Shown one piece after another: positions 11,480-25,170 of a DNA stretch of 64,000 nucleotides. The notes under the pieces were generated by a model. That model ran no database searches. It saw only the letters and a program-made list of their open reading frames with translations, and had not been told where the DNA came from. Location of the stretch: NCBI RefSeq assembly GCF_048771995.1, contig NC_133024.1:20985001-21049000 (forward strand), in the 5' to 3' direction. The first letter of the stretch is position 1. Every line of letters starts with the position of its first letter. The DNA is from Taeniopygia guttata (taxonomy: Eukaryota; Chordata; Aves; Passeriformes; Estrildidae). Both the position numbers and the translations under genes were made by a program.

Positions 11480-12150
11480 TCTCTCTCCAGGTCTAGCCTC
11501 CTAGAGCACGGCTGGAGCGGCAAGGGCGCATTCCCATCCTCCTGTTGCTCCACGTCCCTCCTCTGACCCGCAGGACTTCAAGCCGTGAGGGTGCTAGGAG
11601 ATTGGAAGTATCCATGGGGAATAGCTACTTTAACAATTTCATCCATCCCCCTCTCCCACAGCTCATGAATTTGTCTAGACACGGAACAATTTTCCCCAAG
11701 GCGGATCATCCTCCTCGGCCCTTCCTACCCCTGGGCCGGACTCAACGGCGAGAGGAAGGCGACGCGGGAGGCAGAGCCCGCGGTCCTGGGCACCTTTCCC
11801 TAGGACCTCGGCATGTCGCGGGGACCCTGGGAAGTGCCTGGACGAGCGCCCCGGGACACGAACCGGCGGTGGCGGGACACGAAGTCGCGGTCCTGGACTG
11901 CTGCGCCGCCTGCGGGCGGGGGACGGCGCCACCTGGCGGGGCCAGCGCCGCCCCTGGCTCGTCGCTGTCCCTCCGCGGCTCCTCGCTGTCCCTCCTTAGC
12001 CCCGGGTGTCACCTGGCGCTCTCTGGCCTCGTTTCACCGCCTTTCGCAGGAGATGCTACTCCCACCCCTCGGCTTTCCGCGGGCGGCGCCCTCTTCGGTA
12101 GCAGGTGGGACTGTTTGCGTACGTGCCTCTCCCACGTGTACGGAAAGACG
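11480..12150. promoter_or_regulatory. CpG island, candidate promoter of an unseen transcript
   Basis: In an AT-rich window this stretch is strongly GC-rich, most of all at 11700-12150. It keeps many CpG dinucleotides: CGGCGAGAGGAAGGCGACGC near 11747, GCGCCGCCTGCGGGCGGGGG near 11903. It is not one of the LTRs found elsewhere and has no TG...CA ends that I can see. CpG retention suggests an unmethylated, constitutively open site such as a promoter with its first exon. The direction is unknown. The 206-codon forward frame (11545-12165) and the overlapping frames are long partly because GC-rich DNA has few stops. I see no domain, no signal peptide and no clear Kozak start. Confidence 0.6.
11958..11999 (+). 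repeat. 21-bp tandem duplication in the CpG island
   Basis: CTCGTCGCTGTCCCTCCGCGG (11958-11978) is followed directly by a similar unit ending CTTAG (11979-11999). The shared core is TCGCTGTCCCTCC. A second pair of short repeats, CGGGACACGAA, occurs at about 11851 and 11873. These are local duplications typical of GC-rich promoter DNA. Confidence 0.75.
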
Positions 12151-14568
12151 ACTTTTCCCATATGACCAAATGCTTGTGCAAGAACAGGGGAAGGAACAAA
12201 TTAAACCCGTCTCGTTTACATAGCCCCACGCTGTCCCCGTGTCTGTGAGGTGCTACGGGACAAGCATGAAAGTGCCCGCATGAAAGTCCCTCTGCATCCC
12301 ACCGGTGACCTGGCCTTGATGGGTGGCACCGGAGATTTGTGAGCCACTGACATGAGAAAGACTTCTAGACCAAGCCAGGCCTTCATCTGCGCCTCCTCTG
12401 CACCCAAATGGTACTTGTGGCAGCATAACACTTGTCGTGCACCTGTAGAAAGGGAAGATCTCTGTTCAAAGGCAGCATCTTGTATCGGTGCTCCGCAGCC
12501 TCCTTTCCACCACCCTTCACGGCCAAGTGCTGTTAATAAGCTGGCGAGCCTGCCTGCAGCTGATGCTGAGTGAAAATTAAGTCAGCATGCCTCGATTCCT
12601 AAATGCCCTTGCAAACTTTTAATTATGAGCTGCTAAGCTCCAGTGAAACCGAAAAATGTTGAGGCTATTACAGCATCAGAAGGGATGTTTGCAGCCTCAG
12701 GTGCAGACAAGTGTGAATTTGTGCTGCCTGTCTTTCCAGAAGCTGGGATGCGCACTGCTCCAGAAGATGCTTGGATGCGTGAGTGTGGGACTGGCACCTG
12801 AGCCACCAGAACACAGACATGCACCAAAATGGGTGCCAGCCTGAGCTGTCACCAGCCCCTGTGACTTGCAGGTGGGGCGGAGCTACCATCACTATGCAGA
12901 TACACCCCAAAAATATTGTAGCTCAGCTGTGGTTTTTAAAACATTAAGTGGGGGGAGGGGACGAAAGCAGCACATTTGTGTAAAAAAACAGAAGCTTTTT
13001 CTCTCAGTCACCGAAACAGCTAGGTGTGCTTGGGTGGAGGGTGAATGATGAGCAACACTTGACCAAGTGACTGCATCTGTTTACACACCACAAGAACTCC
13101 ACAGACGCCATTGGGTCTATTTGTTTGGCACTCACAACAAGAGGATGGGTACCCAAGTCCTAATCTTACAGATATCTGCAGGTATGTGAGCATGGATTAC
13201 TGTTTTACCTCCTCTCTTCTTCTCCATGTTCAACTTTGACTTTTCAACGTTACTTTTGCTTGCCATGTAGCAAAAAATGTTGCTTACCATGCAACATAGG
13301 CATATTACGAATACCTAAACTGTCAGGAAAGGTAACTTCCATTATGCAGCGGTTCTGGGAATCAGGCCCTAAGCCCTGAATATAGCCAGACCTGAGTGCA
13401 TTTTAAAGCTAATTCTTGTCCTGGTTGGGCCATTGAGGGGTGGGCTACAAAAAGGTTCCAAATGGTCAATATGAATTGGCCCCTCTCAATTGCTCCTCTC
13501 TAAGTGTTGGGTTTGTTTTTTCTCTCCTTTTGAAAAGCCCTCAGAGAAGTTCTACAGGAGAGGAAAAGGAAGGCTAGAAAAAAAAAACCACACTTTATTT
13601 ATGCAATCCTCATAATGGCATAAGTTCATATCTGAAGGATGAGGTTAGATGTTTTCTTCTCATTTTTTTTTAAGGACAATACATCCTCTTGTTTTAGATG
13701 ACACATATGCAGGCTAAAGGAGCTGCCAGAAGACAGCATTTTTGGGAAACATGGTACACAGGGTAGCATGGGAACCAGGCTTCGCTGTTTCTAAGGATTC
13801 AGCACATCAGCTTTGTTGCAGATGGAATAATGAACTAATTTCTTTCTTTAATGCATACAAGGTAATCTGTGCTTCTTCCCAAATGGCATTTGTAATTAGA
13901 CAATCATCTCTTTTATTGTCTAAATGGAACAATCACTTTAAAATAAAAACAAAGTAATTTTAAAATGTACAGTAATCCCTAGGTCTAGAAAACATGCCAG
14001 CTGGAGTATAAAATTTCAAATAATACAGTTCAGAAAACACATCTTGAAAAGCATAGGGTATAAGAATCAATGGGGAAAGAAATTAAAAAGAGCAGGACAT
14101 TCAGTATTTGTTTGCAGCTGAACATTTACTTCAAGGCTATTGCTTCAGGCAATTTGCTAGCTAATAAGTATTAAATTTTCCCACTGTACTGTCACATTTG
14201 GAGAGTGTTTTCTGCCTGTGTGCCCCGCCATTACCAGTCACACAGTAGCCTGTAATATTCCAAGAACCTCTCACTTGCTCTCTATGTTTTGTCTCCCCAG
14301 TCTGAAGGTGCTCACCAGATGCAGTGACAGTTAAACAAAAGCACCATAAAAAACAAACCAAAGAGAGGTCTAGCTAAATGCAGTATTTCTCAGTGGTTTA
14401 TTTTCTAGTGGGTTATCCTTGCTGGAATGAGTATGTAACTCTGCTAACCAGTGGAAATTCCAGATATATGTTCATAGCAGAGATATCCAGCTCCATGCAG
14501 TTCTGGGCAACTGTTGTGCATCAGTCAATCTAAACATTCACTTGAATAAAGAACTACTAAATGCACTT
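12151..14568. other. Unique DNA downstream of the CpG island
   Basis: GC content stays above the window average to about 12900 and then falls. No splice-bounded exon or repeat family was recognised. Small frames at 12352-12910 on both strands are overlapping and unconvincing. Confidence 0.4.
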
Positions 14569-14584
14569 TGTGTGTGTGTGTGTG
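14569..14584 (+). repeat. (TG)8 microsatellite
   Basis: Sixteen bases of uninterrupted TG dinucleotides. Confidence 0.9.
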
Positions 14585-16720
14585 TTTTATTTTGCTTGTA
14601 ATTCATGGAAGCTCATATAAATAAATATGTGGCTAAGAGAACAATCATGATGGGAAGGTTTTGTAGATGTTTGTGAAAAGGCAACAGAAACATTTACTTA
14701 TCATGCTGGAAATTAATTTTAAGCTCAAGAATTATCCATTCAAGACCAAGCCCCCATGTTGTCTGGCAATATGCCTTTTTGCAGACTCAAGAAACAAACT
14801 TTCTTGGTTCTTGGAGGAAATTATTTAGAAACAATTCATTGTGTGCATAATATGTACCCATCTGAACCTTTCACTGAACCCTTCAGAATAACCAATTCCT
14901 CCCTAACTGTATTTCTTTATTGCTTATTTTGAGCAATGATGGGATTGAGTTGTGAAGAGAATCTGCCTGGGGAGCCTCTAGCAGCAGATAATGTATGTGA
15001 AGGGAGGAAGAAGTGCAAGGATACCCCCAACCTTCCCATTCAGTGAAAAAAAAAATTGAGTAGGGGCAGTATTACCAGCCATGACCCAAAAGGAAAGCCC
15101 TGAGGTGTGGTCAGACCAGTTATGTGATGGGAGAAACAGACTGGAGAATACATAAGGAAGAAATGCTAAACTACAGAAGTGGAACAGGTAGGAACTGTCA
15201 TGTAGCTTCTTCTCTGTGAGGTCTGTTGCTTGTCCAAGGCTCAGAAGTATCTCTGTTACACTCCCATGTGATGTATTTAACACCAGCTCTGCAGAACTGC
15301 CAAATCATATGATGAAACTAAGGAAAACACGAGCTAAGGGAATAAATCTCACATCACTTCAAGCTGCATTTCAGGATCTTTCCCTCCTCCCCTCCCCTTC
15401 TAGAAATGTTCTTTTTGAATACTTGTTTCACATTCTAAAGCCCTGGGGTTTTGATACTCCAGGCAGGAACTGATACATAGTGCATCTGTAAGATGCATGC
15501 CTTGTAGCCCATTATTCAAATGGTGGTGTTTCATTAGCAACAGCTTAAAAATTGATTCAAACATTATGTTCATTGCACACAAACACTTCTCACAAAGCCT
15601 TCTGTTCCCATTGAGGCTAAAAAATTCCATTGTATGTGTAATCTTTTATGAGTGCATTCTTTGAATACTTTCTTTCTTAGAACTGTAACAGTTCTGTTTA
15701 TAAAAAGAAATGATACTGATAGCAATGTTAGGAACTTTCAGAAGGGACCACTTAGATCTTTAAATTTCCATATTAGTCCTGTTTCAAGAAAAATACAAAA
15801 CAAAGAGCCTCAATCACATAGTTTAAATTCTTTAAGAAGCAGCTTCACATGCCAGGCTAAGAAGATAGAAAACCCAATCTTTACCCCCTTCATCAGATCT
15901 TGCAGCCTTCTAAGGACAGCTTCACACAGGAGTTTTTAATTTGGCACAGGTTTGACTACCAAATCAGGTTTTCATGTTGGAATGGGATATTTAGAGAAGA
16001 TAGCAAGCTGAGGGCTGAGAAGAAGCATGGATCTGACTGCTTCCCCAGTTTCACAGGGAGCAGGGAAAAAATCCCCAGGGATTCCATGTATGTCAGCCAG
16101 GATCAGTGTCTAAGGAAACAGATGGAATGGTGTGCCCACTGTCCTCTTCTTAATATCCACACACTTTTTAACATGAGTTGCTTCTACTGAAACAACTGCT
16201 GCGCAACACTTCAGGACAGGACCTCGGAGACTAATCTGACCACCTGAGTGCTGTTCAGAAACAATTCCCACTGAATCCCCTCACTTTGAGCACAACAGCT
16301 GTGGAAATCTAGCATGCAAGCAGTTGGTCTGAATTACAACTTCTTTTAATTTAGAAGAAACAGTCTTCTTTTTAATTAACATCCTGTCTCTCAGTTTAAT
16401 GAGGAACAATGATAAACAGCACATTGCTTTAACTGTTACAGTTACCAAATAATCAATCTCATGGAAATATTCCCCCAGGGAAGTATTCACTTTCTCACAA
16501 TGACACATGTTGGAAAAAGCAGTCAGCACTGCCATGGGTGACCCATTTTTGTGTGCTTCACTCTACTGCTGGTAAAGGCTGTAGTCTTCTACAAATCTGC
16601 TGAAAAATGAGGACACATGGGAAGATGGGGATAATGCTCTGCTCCATTTCTTCTGCAGAGGTAATTATGCAGTGTCTGTAAAGCATTATATCACTGGACA
16701 GGGAGACAATTAATTTCAAT
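14585..16720. other. Unique AT-rich DNA
   Basis: No repeat or gene was recognised. Frames of up to 101 codons (14978-15283 reverse, 15652-16190 forward) show no conserved-protein character and no consistent splice context. Confidence 0.4.
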
Positions 16721-16796
16721 AATTCAATTATTGAAAGTTGAATTGAGTTATTGAAAGTTGTTGAGTTACTGAATTCAGAATTCAATAACTCAACAA
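16721..16796. repeat. 20-bp tandem repeat joined to a 39-bp palindrome
   Basis: AATTCAATTATTGAAAGTTG (16721-16740) is repeated at 16741-16760 with two mismatches. Overlapping its end is a near-perfect inverted repeat, 16758-16796. The left arm is TTGTTGAGTTACTGAATTC, the centre is a single A, and the right arm is GAATTCAATAACTCAACAA. The arms are 19 bases each with one mismatch. Such an array can extrude as a cruciform or arise by template switching during replication. Confidence 0.9.
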
Positions 16797-18180
16797 TCAG
16801 GGAGAAGAAATAGATCCGACATCCTTCTTCACAACAAAAGTTCTTCAATGCCTCAGTCCAACTTTTCAGAATTAAGTGCAGATTTAAGAGTTCTCTTTCC
16901 ACAGAGGTACTGCACCACATTAGAAATAAGGGCATTAAAAGTTTTCAGCATTCAAAGCCTTTGTTGTTATGGATCAGCACTTCATGGGCAAATTAAGACA
17001 TTTCTCTGCTCTACCTGATCTCCTTCGATAGCTTTAATTTGATTAATACTTTCTTCATGTTGCTAAAACACTGTTTTGAAGGAAAACAGCAAAATATGCT
17101 GCTGCAGTAAAACCTTGGAAAGAGTGTGCTGGACAAAAGTACCCACAGTGACCATGAAATATACCATATGAAAAGCTGTGCTAAAGCTACTGCATGGACA
17201 ATACATGGCCCCCTTTTTGCCATGATGTCGAAGTAATGGCAAAATGAATACATCTTCCATAACAGAGAAGTAAGCCTCTTTGATCGTCTTGATCTGCTTG
17301 GGATCTCTTTTTAATCCTCACTCTACCTTCTGTTTTCTTTCCACATCAAGCAAGCCAAAACACATTTACTAATCACTGCACAGTTAAACATTGATATTTA
17401 ATGAGATTCCCTCCAATTAGCCTGATTTGAATGCAAGCAGTCACTCTGGAGATCCAGGTGGGACTGAATGACTCTATTACCTCCTAATCCAACTTAGAAA
17501 TACCCAGCACCCCATCTGAATTAGCAGTTGTTGTATGACGTATAGGAGTCTCATGTTAGAGGAAGCAACTGAATTGTACCTCTAACATCAAGGTGTGACC
17601 TTTTTTACCCAATCTTGGTCTTTGTGCTGCCTGTAGCTGAGAGAACCTTACTTTTACTTTGCTGCTCTTTCTTTTGCCATTTTCCTGGTTCTCCTCTTAT
17701 ACTGTTGCTGTGGGAGGAAATCACTCCTTACTTACAGCTTCTGTGAAGATTGGTAGCAGCACTGGTCTGAGAAAACCAAAGAGAAACAGCAATATTTCAA
17801 AATGTAAAGGGCTGTAGCAATGTGAAGAGGATTCCACTGATTTTTGTACTCATTGGAAATAGCATTGGTAGATAAGCTATTTGTTGAAGGAAGGGGAAGA
17901 AACCATCTGGTTTAGTTGTTTTTTCTGTGTATCCATGAGAATTTCTTTCAACTTTTGTGTATTCTGTCCTTTTCACTACAGACTGTCTTTCACTAGATTT
18001 AGTGCAGATTCTTTTATTCTACAGTACCAATTATCACCATTTTGAACTATCTATGTTGCTATACTCAGAGAAGTGAGCCAGCATTTTCCTGGATTTCCTT
18101 TGATTTTAACTGTAATTAATTTTTTCCTTCCTTTTCAGACCTCTTCTCCAATATACTGACTAGGAGTACTTTTCTACAGG
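16797..18180. other. Unique AT-rich DNA
   Basis: No gene or interspersed repeat was recognised. Confidence 0.4.
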
Positions 18181-18241
18181 TTGGAAACCAACCTGCAGTG
18201 AGGATGATTATTTGGAAACCAACCTGAAGTGAGGATGACTA
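18181..18241 (+). repeat. 31-bp tandem duplication
   Basis: TTGGAAACCAACCTGCAGTG plus AGGATGATTA (18181-18210) is repeated at 18212-18241 with two differences. The period is 31. Confidence 0.9.
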
Positions 18242-18740
18242 TTTGAAATACATTGCTATCCTCACACAGGAACCTTTGTGTTTAATGTCTACACTATATT
18301 CTGCCTGGCTGCCAGCCTGCTGAGCAGCACTCCCAGAGGTAGCCAGGTTACTGTGCACCATGAGCCACTAGCTTCAGACAGTGCTACACCTTGGAAAAGA
18401 AGGTATATTAACTCAGATTCATCCCTATGGAGATGAAACCATCTAACTTTGAAGTGGCTTGAAGAACTGCAAGAGTAAGCTCTTCATGGCCCACAGTATA
18501 TCACAGAGTGGTTATCAGAATTTCAGCACCTTTGCTTCCATTCTTGAGCCACTTCCCTGAATGATTCTTTTAGAACTTGCAACCTAAGCAGTAAAAACTA
18601 ATGTTCAGCACTTGCACTGGCATGGCAGCTGTTCCTTGATGGTCTGAAATTACATACATGCTTGTACAGTGGGTCTCTGTGCAAATGGTGGCACATACAG
18701 GACTCTATTAGGGCCACAGACTCACTCTTTAGCAGAGCTA
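18242..18740. other. Unique DNA
   Basis: No gene or repeat was recognised. Confidence 0.4.
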
Positions 18741-18811
18741 GGACTAAAACAATTACTAGGGCTAAAACAATTAGACTAAAACAACTGTATTAGCTAAGAC
18801 TAATACAATTC
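18741..18811 (+). repeat. Degenerate CTAAAACAATT repeat cluster
   Basis: Three to four diverged units of ACTAAAACAATTA or related forms (GGACTAAAACAATTACTA, GGGCTAAAACAATTA, GACTAAAACAACTG, GACTAATACAATT), with irregular spacing of about 15-25 bases. Confidence 0.65.
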
Positions 18812-21800
18812 TCACCTTTACAGAATAGCTTACACAAAAGTGCACAAAACCTCAATTCCTTAAGATTTTCTGAGGAGTCACAAAATGTATTTTGTAATGG
18901 CAGGTTTTATGGGAGAAGTTAAACTTTTACTTTTATCTTGCTTCTCTGGTTTGTTGTGGGGTTTTTGTCTCAGCCATTTGAAATTCATGCAGCTGTCAGC
19001 AATGTCTGAAATACATTTTAGCAAACAGCTCTTTGTTGTTACAGGGGAGAAAAACAGCCAAGAAAACAAGACATCCTGATCTTTTCTGTGGTAAAGCCTG
19101 ACTATATGTTGGCAAGGGTGAAAAGGTCATTCAAGAAGGTATTCTTTAGCTCAGAGGTAATGAGAGGCATGAAACATCAGTGAACTGCCAAATACCAGCA
19201 GGTCAAGGAACACTGTAGGAAAAAATAAAAACTTGGTTTTCACCCAAGTATTTTAGGTTCAAATTGTAATTGAATTTAGAAAGTGAAAATAAATGGGGAA
19301 GAGGGAGAAGAGAGACAAAGCTGTATTTTACATTAATCTTACTGAGTTATTTGAAGAGTGGTATCAAAGCAAAATCGCTGGGGTTTCCCAGAACACCGTG
19401 GCCCTAACAAATCTTTGTAAAGGAGAACAAGCTAACCCAGCAACCCAGTTAGCTGACAAGAGCAGAAATGACAGTATCTACTGCATTTTTCACCCTTGCA
19501 AATCTCATGCCACCCTTGCACAAGGCATTCCTACCCAGTAAATGTAACCAGTTGTAACTATTCTTTTATGGCTATTTCTGCCATAGCTCTCTCCTGTCGA
19601 CACTCTACTCTGGAACAATTAGTAAGAGTAACTATTTCAAAACAAAGTCCATTTTATTCCAGAGCACAACATTCACATGAGGGAGTAACACTGAAGTAAA
19701 GCCATTTCTGCTCTAGCAATGCTGATCAATTCTCCATGTAAATAAACCCTTTGACTCTGATACTAAATTAGTTTATACAGATGTCTCTTGAGATTAAAGT
19801 TCTGTAGTCCAAGAGAATCAATATTCCAAACCTGAGTGTGGCTTCAAAAAAGTGCCTGTAAAAGAACACAGAAAGACATTAATTCATGGATTTGTGCATC
19901 ATAACTCAAGTTACGTTATGTGAAATGTAACAGAAATAACTGTAGTATTAAGCAACTCTCTCACACACATATACACTTTGGAGTGTGTTTGCTATAAAAT
20001 TATTAGAAAGCTGGACGGGTGACAGGAGGAGAGGTCAACAAATGATAGGTAAATGCTACACAAAGATGTATTAAAAGTTCAGTAGTTGCTGCCCTGTGCT
20101 ATAGACGTGCAAAGGCATAAATGTAACGCCACAACATGTTGTAGTCATTTCTGACTGCCATAAAATCCTAAGCAATATCTTGGAAAGAAGTATTGATCCT
20201 TTTTCCTGTATTTCTAGTCATTCTGTAGGAGGAGGATGGGGAGAAAGGAAGAACTGTCTCTTCTAGGGAAGAAGCATTTTTCTCCCATCTCAGAATAGTA
20301 CATCAGCAGCTTCCTAATTCTTTTCATGGAAGCTTGCCTTACCATAAAAATGAAAAAGAGCAGGCTCCAAGACTCTAAATCCCATGTGCAAAAATGTGCA
20401 ACAATGGCATGAGGGAGAGTTTCTCTGGAGCTCTTTTCATGCATTAGGCTCCTCCTGAAGGCTTTATGAGTCCAGAAAGAGAACGGCCTCTGGTTTTTTC
20501 GCAAAGGCAGGTTAGCTTTGCATTGTTCACAAACCTGAATCATGCCAAAGTGACAGCATTTAGCTTATGAGGAAAAGAATATATTGAGAATATTCTTCTT
20601 TAGTTATCATCCACCCTACAAAAAAATCAAATTATTAAGAGCTGTGTTTTTCTAAGCACATTCAAATGCACAAAGCCCTTTCTGGCAACTTTCCCACCAG
20701 ATTTAACATCCTACTTACACCCACCTCAGGAGTACATCTGTTCTAAAAGACTGTAAACTTTTACTTTAAGAGTGAAATAATTATTTTCTTTCATTCTCTA
20801 AAGGGATTTGGTTACTGAGGCTGAACATTATCAAACTGATTCATTTGAACATTCAAAAACATGTTTTCCTTCTCTCCATAGCCACAAACTGAGGAAGTCT
20901 AAGAAAATCTGAGGCCCTAAGAGATGAAACTACAACACAGATGTTTTAGCCTAGGTTCATACAGCTGTCTGCGCTTTTCCATTTATATATGAGTTTAAAT
21001 GACAGTTCCAAGAAATTCTCATATGCAGGTAAGGGGCATTCACAAAATCACAGTAATGCATCCAATAAAACAAATGCAGATTTCTTTTATGCAGTTCCAT
21101 TCCATCAAATTCCTACAGTTTTCCCCTGGTTTGAAGAAAAGACACAAACTTATGTTTAGTAAGAGAGTGAGGGCAATAAAGGATACTTAATTTATAGAAG
21201 CTGCAATAGAGTGCTTGTAAATCTTACTGCTCTTCTCTCACACTGAAGACATATGTTACATCTACAGGCATTGAGTGAAGCTCTCACTGCAGCCACTTGG
21301 CCTCATTAGAAATCACCATAAACAGGTTGCCAAACCAAGAGATTTATAGGAAAACACTTGAAAAGTGTTCAAGGACTGTACATATTAAATCAATCCTGAT
21401 TTATTCAACAAAGCTGTCAAAGTTATTTATACAGGGGAGACACATACAAGATTATTTGCCAAGACTTTCATCCTTACATAACAAAAACAGATACACACTT
21501 GAAAACACCACACAGAACTTGTCTACCCCAGTGGATGCAGATTGACCCAACATCACTCTGCTTGTACCCTCACTAGGAGGGACAGAACTCAGTCCTGGTC
21601 TGAAATTCATGCACCCTTCAAACATTGTGCTCCATCTACCATTTTTTTTTTGCCTTTTTGCCTCTCAAAACCAAACAAGAAAATGAAAAATCTAACAGTC
21701 CACCCCACCCCCACCAAAAAAACCCCAAAACTAACCAAAACCCATCTGTCTGGCCCAACACCCTAAAACAGTATAAAGAACGTAATCTGACTTCTTCTGG

Positions 21801-24800
21801 TACTACTGTTCAATAGATCATTTTCTACCTCGTGTCCCAGTAGGGATGGCATAATGGTTGCAAAGAAAAATAGATCACCACCTTATAGATTAGTCTTATA
21901 TGGGAACTTTGGCTTCTTTTTATTTGACTGTAAGTACAGAATTACGGTTTTGGTCAGCAGCATTATGCATTTGATATATCTAACCTGAAGAATACTGATG
22001 GCATATTTTGAATCATACAGAGAAAACAGATCAGATGACATATTTCTGATATGCCTCAAACACCTGCTCTTGGACCCAAACAGAAAATAAGAGTCTTTTC
22101 TCTCAGAGATTCCATTTGGTTTCATGTGAGGAAAGAAATGTCAACAATCACAGTATAAGGAGTGACAATTTCCTGATTTGCTATCATCTAATGATAACTA
22201 CAGTAAATCCTGGTGTAAGTAATTTAATGTCTTTTCCCAAAATATGTCCATTCATTTTGAGGGTCCCACTTTGAGACATCTTAGTCATTGTGTTTGTACC
22301 ACCAAGAGAAGGAGAATGAATCCTCAAAGGGCATGTACTAAAGGCTTTGGAATACAAGGCAATGTAAAATTGCTTGCTTTGAGACTCAAGTATAGGGATG
22401 GTCAGAATGTAAAAAATTCTAAAATTTTAAGAGTGACAAGCATAAGGTGTTCAGCACTGTTAATACTAACTTTAAGTGGAAATGTAACTATACAGTGTTT
22501 CTGAATAGCAGCCTAGAAAGTCTGGAACTGAACATGTGGAGTGGTACTGGTACAGTCTCTTCGGTGTGTTTTTCCAAACCAGTGAAACAGGGGCAACAAT
22601 CTTCATGAGTTTAAACTGTTTTAAATTGGAATTAAGATTTTGCTGCATTCTCAAAAGATTATGCTACCTGTATAAATTACAGAAAATCATTTCAAATCCC
22701 CTACCCTTTATTTTGTAGTGTTCATAATGTGGTTCATAAAATAAAAGTTTATGTTAATTGGCAAATAAATCCAGCCCCAATTCAAGAGAAACAGTAGCAA
22801 AGACCTTCAGGAGCTATAAATATGTTTGAAAGATGCTTGAATAACTCACAGATTAAATTAATATGCTTTTATAAAAAAAAAGGAAAAAATACAGGAAGAG
22901 GACACTCTGATTTCCTACATAAGAGAATCCAGAGGAGTCTACATGGATATTGAGACTCTTAAGCACTGTATTAGTTATTCCCTGTAAGAATAGAAAGATG
23001 CTGAGGTAAAGTTGATTTCTTCCTGATTGAGGACTTTGTAATCAAAGTTACTGACCTCAAAGTGTTTTTAATAGGTTGAATATCCTACAAGCAATGCAAT
23101 GAAAATCCAGATGCCATGGAGAAAGTAAAAGGATCAGAGTAGAGATTTCATCCCTTAGAGGTGTCAACCTAAGACTGCTCTTAGATGCCAGATGAAGAGA
23201 TGGAAGTGCAGCTAATGATTTTAAGTTCTTATTTCAAATTGTCCAAATAAAAATATCTCAAAACCACCCAGTTTCACCAAATAATAAAGCTTGGTGACCT
23301 CTGTGAGAAGCAAACTGTAAGGTGAAAAGAACTAAATTTGAAGTGCCTTCTAAAACAACAGACTTGTTTCGTTTGATAAACGGTTATGCTTTCTATGCTT
23401 CCAGAATGGTTTTCCATGTGTTTCCTCACATCAGCAGATTTGCTTTTCTCCAAAACTTCATTGCAATGAATATATCCTGCAAGTCATAAGGAAGGGGAAA
23501 AAAAGCCAGCAGATCTTGGAATTTAGGATTCCCACAGACACAAAGCAATTGATATCTTAAATGTGAAGAAACAAAGCAGAAGTCTTTTCAGTTAAATTCA
23601 AAATTACTTGCACTGGCAATGGGACCAAGGCAGAGCTAATATATATCCATAAAAAAAATCAAATTAGCCAAAACATACACTGAAATATACTCCAGCCCAA
23701 ATGACAATATTCAGTGTATCTACTGTATTTTCCATTTTCCAATGCTGTTAAAAAATTAACTAATTAGGTTGGCTGACAGTCCCTGAAGATAAACAGCAGT
23801 ATAGATTATAGTGTTTTTAAATGGGAAATAGGAGCATGAACATCATAAAGCAAGGAGGCTCTCCTGACTCTCTTACAGGCACAGTCTTGCCTTTCCCCAT
23901 GTTGTCTACATAAACAAAGGTGATCTGATATTTATGAGCTCAGTTCATCTATTTACTAGAAAATTAAGACAGTTTTCCTTTCTAAAATATGTAACTGTCC
24001 AAATATAAGTAACTTGCATTTGCTGTTGCTTGCAATGTACTGAGAAACATTCTGAGAATCTGCACATTTTCATGTGCACAGAAAATATTGAGAAAAGACC
24101 AAGTAGAAAATCAGCATTTTGGGTGGCATGTGATAATGAAAGTAATTTCAGCTTCCATTTTACAGCTAAAAGGCAGCAGGGGTTTCAGGCTGCTTTGGAT
24201 GAAATATCTTTCCCATTCATATGCTACAAGGTTCTGAGTAAAAAAGTGCAGAGTTTGCAAGTCCGTGACCAAAGAAACCTCTTGGCCTATGTCTGATGAG
24301 AGTTGCAGCTTTCTTCTTGTGAGTTTGTTCTTGGTCTGTGTTTGCCACATATTAGTGGTTGTGTTTTGGACTTCCAGATATAAGACATTCAGCTACCTTC
24401 TGCAATGCAGAGTGAAATAGCGGTATTATGGATTTTTCATTGGTTTAATTGTCAGGATTGAATTAAAAACCTTAACAGTGGCACAAATCATGTCAAAGGC
24501 AGAGATTCACCCTAATAAAATATTTAAAAAAATGCAATAAAATTCTAGGATTATTGATTACAGTGTCCAGAATAGGCAGAAATACAATATCTCAGTACAA
24601 AAACAAACACTGCCAAAGGAAAATGCCAGAATCAAATCCTTTCAGCTCAGAATGGAGAGCTAAGAAAATTTCAGTCCGCTTTATTCAGCATTTGAAGGCC
24701 GTCTTGTATGCCTTTCAGACTCTGGTACCATACTTCTCTTTTGGCAGTGGGTGCCTGGCAGGCAGACCTGGCATGGCTTCTGGCATAACCAATTGGGTCC

Positions 24801-25116
24801 TTCCAAGTTTTGGAAGTCATGGCTTTCACACAGCAAGCTCATGAACAGTAAGAACTTCTGCGGTTATTGCCATTGATGAATTTCCCTGTGAAAACAGCAC
24901 ACTAGAGAACCCCTGGACAATTGAAAGCAGTAACTGAAGTTGCTGGAGTTTACCAGCCATCCCAAATTAATGGGAATCTTTCCATTCCCATCTACTATCA
25001 TAGCAAGTTAGAACTTGCAGCTTAGAACTGGAAAGACCTTTAGCATAATAATTTACAAGTAGGACTTTCTATCAGAGACTCCAGATATCCCCTGCAAGTA
25101 TGTGCAGCCCTTGACT
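18812..25116. other. Long AT-rich unique region
   Basis: About 6.3 kb without a recognised gene, LTR or CR1. Short C/A-rich sequence occurs at about 21705-21745. The small frames on both strands are scattered and mostly under 100 codons. The composition suits intron or gene-desert DNA. Confidence 0.4.
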
Positions 25117-25170
25117 GCCCTGATTTACAGGTGAAGCAAGAGAGGCAGAAATAGCCAGTTTACATCCTGT
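25117..25170 (+). repeat. Possible ancient MIR/L3-like relic
   Basis: TGATTTACAGGTGAAGCAAG followed by AGAGGCAGAAATAGCCAG has the word order of the old SINE/LINE tail (tttacag-gtgaa-gaggca-aga). It is strongly diverged. Confidence 0.25.

Noticed and set aside
11545..12165. 206-codon forward open frame, the longest in the window
   Set aside because: It lies in a CpG island where stops are rare, overlaps long frames in other registers and on the other strand, and shows no recognisable domain.
16558..16935. 125-codon reverse frame
   Set aside because: Its sequence is driven by the local tandem/palindromic repeat (repeated NNSI/IELL-like words). No homology or splice context was seen.
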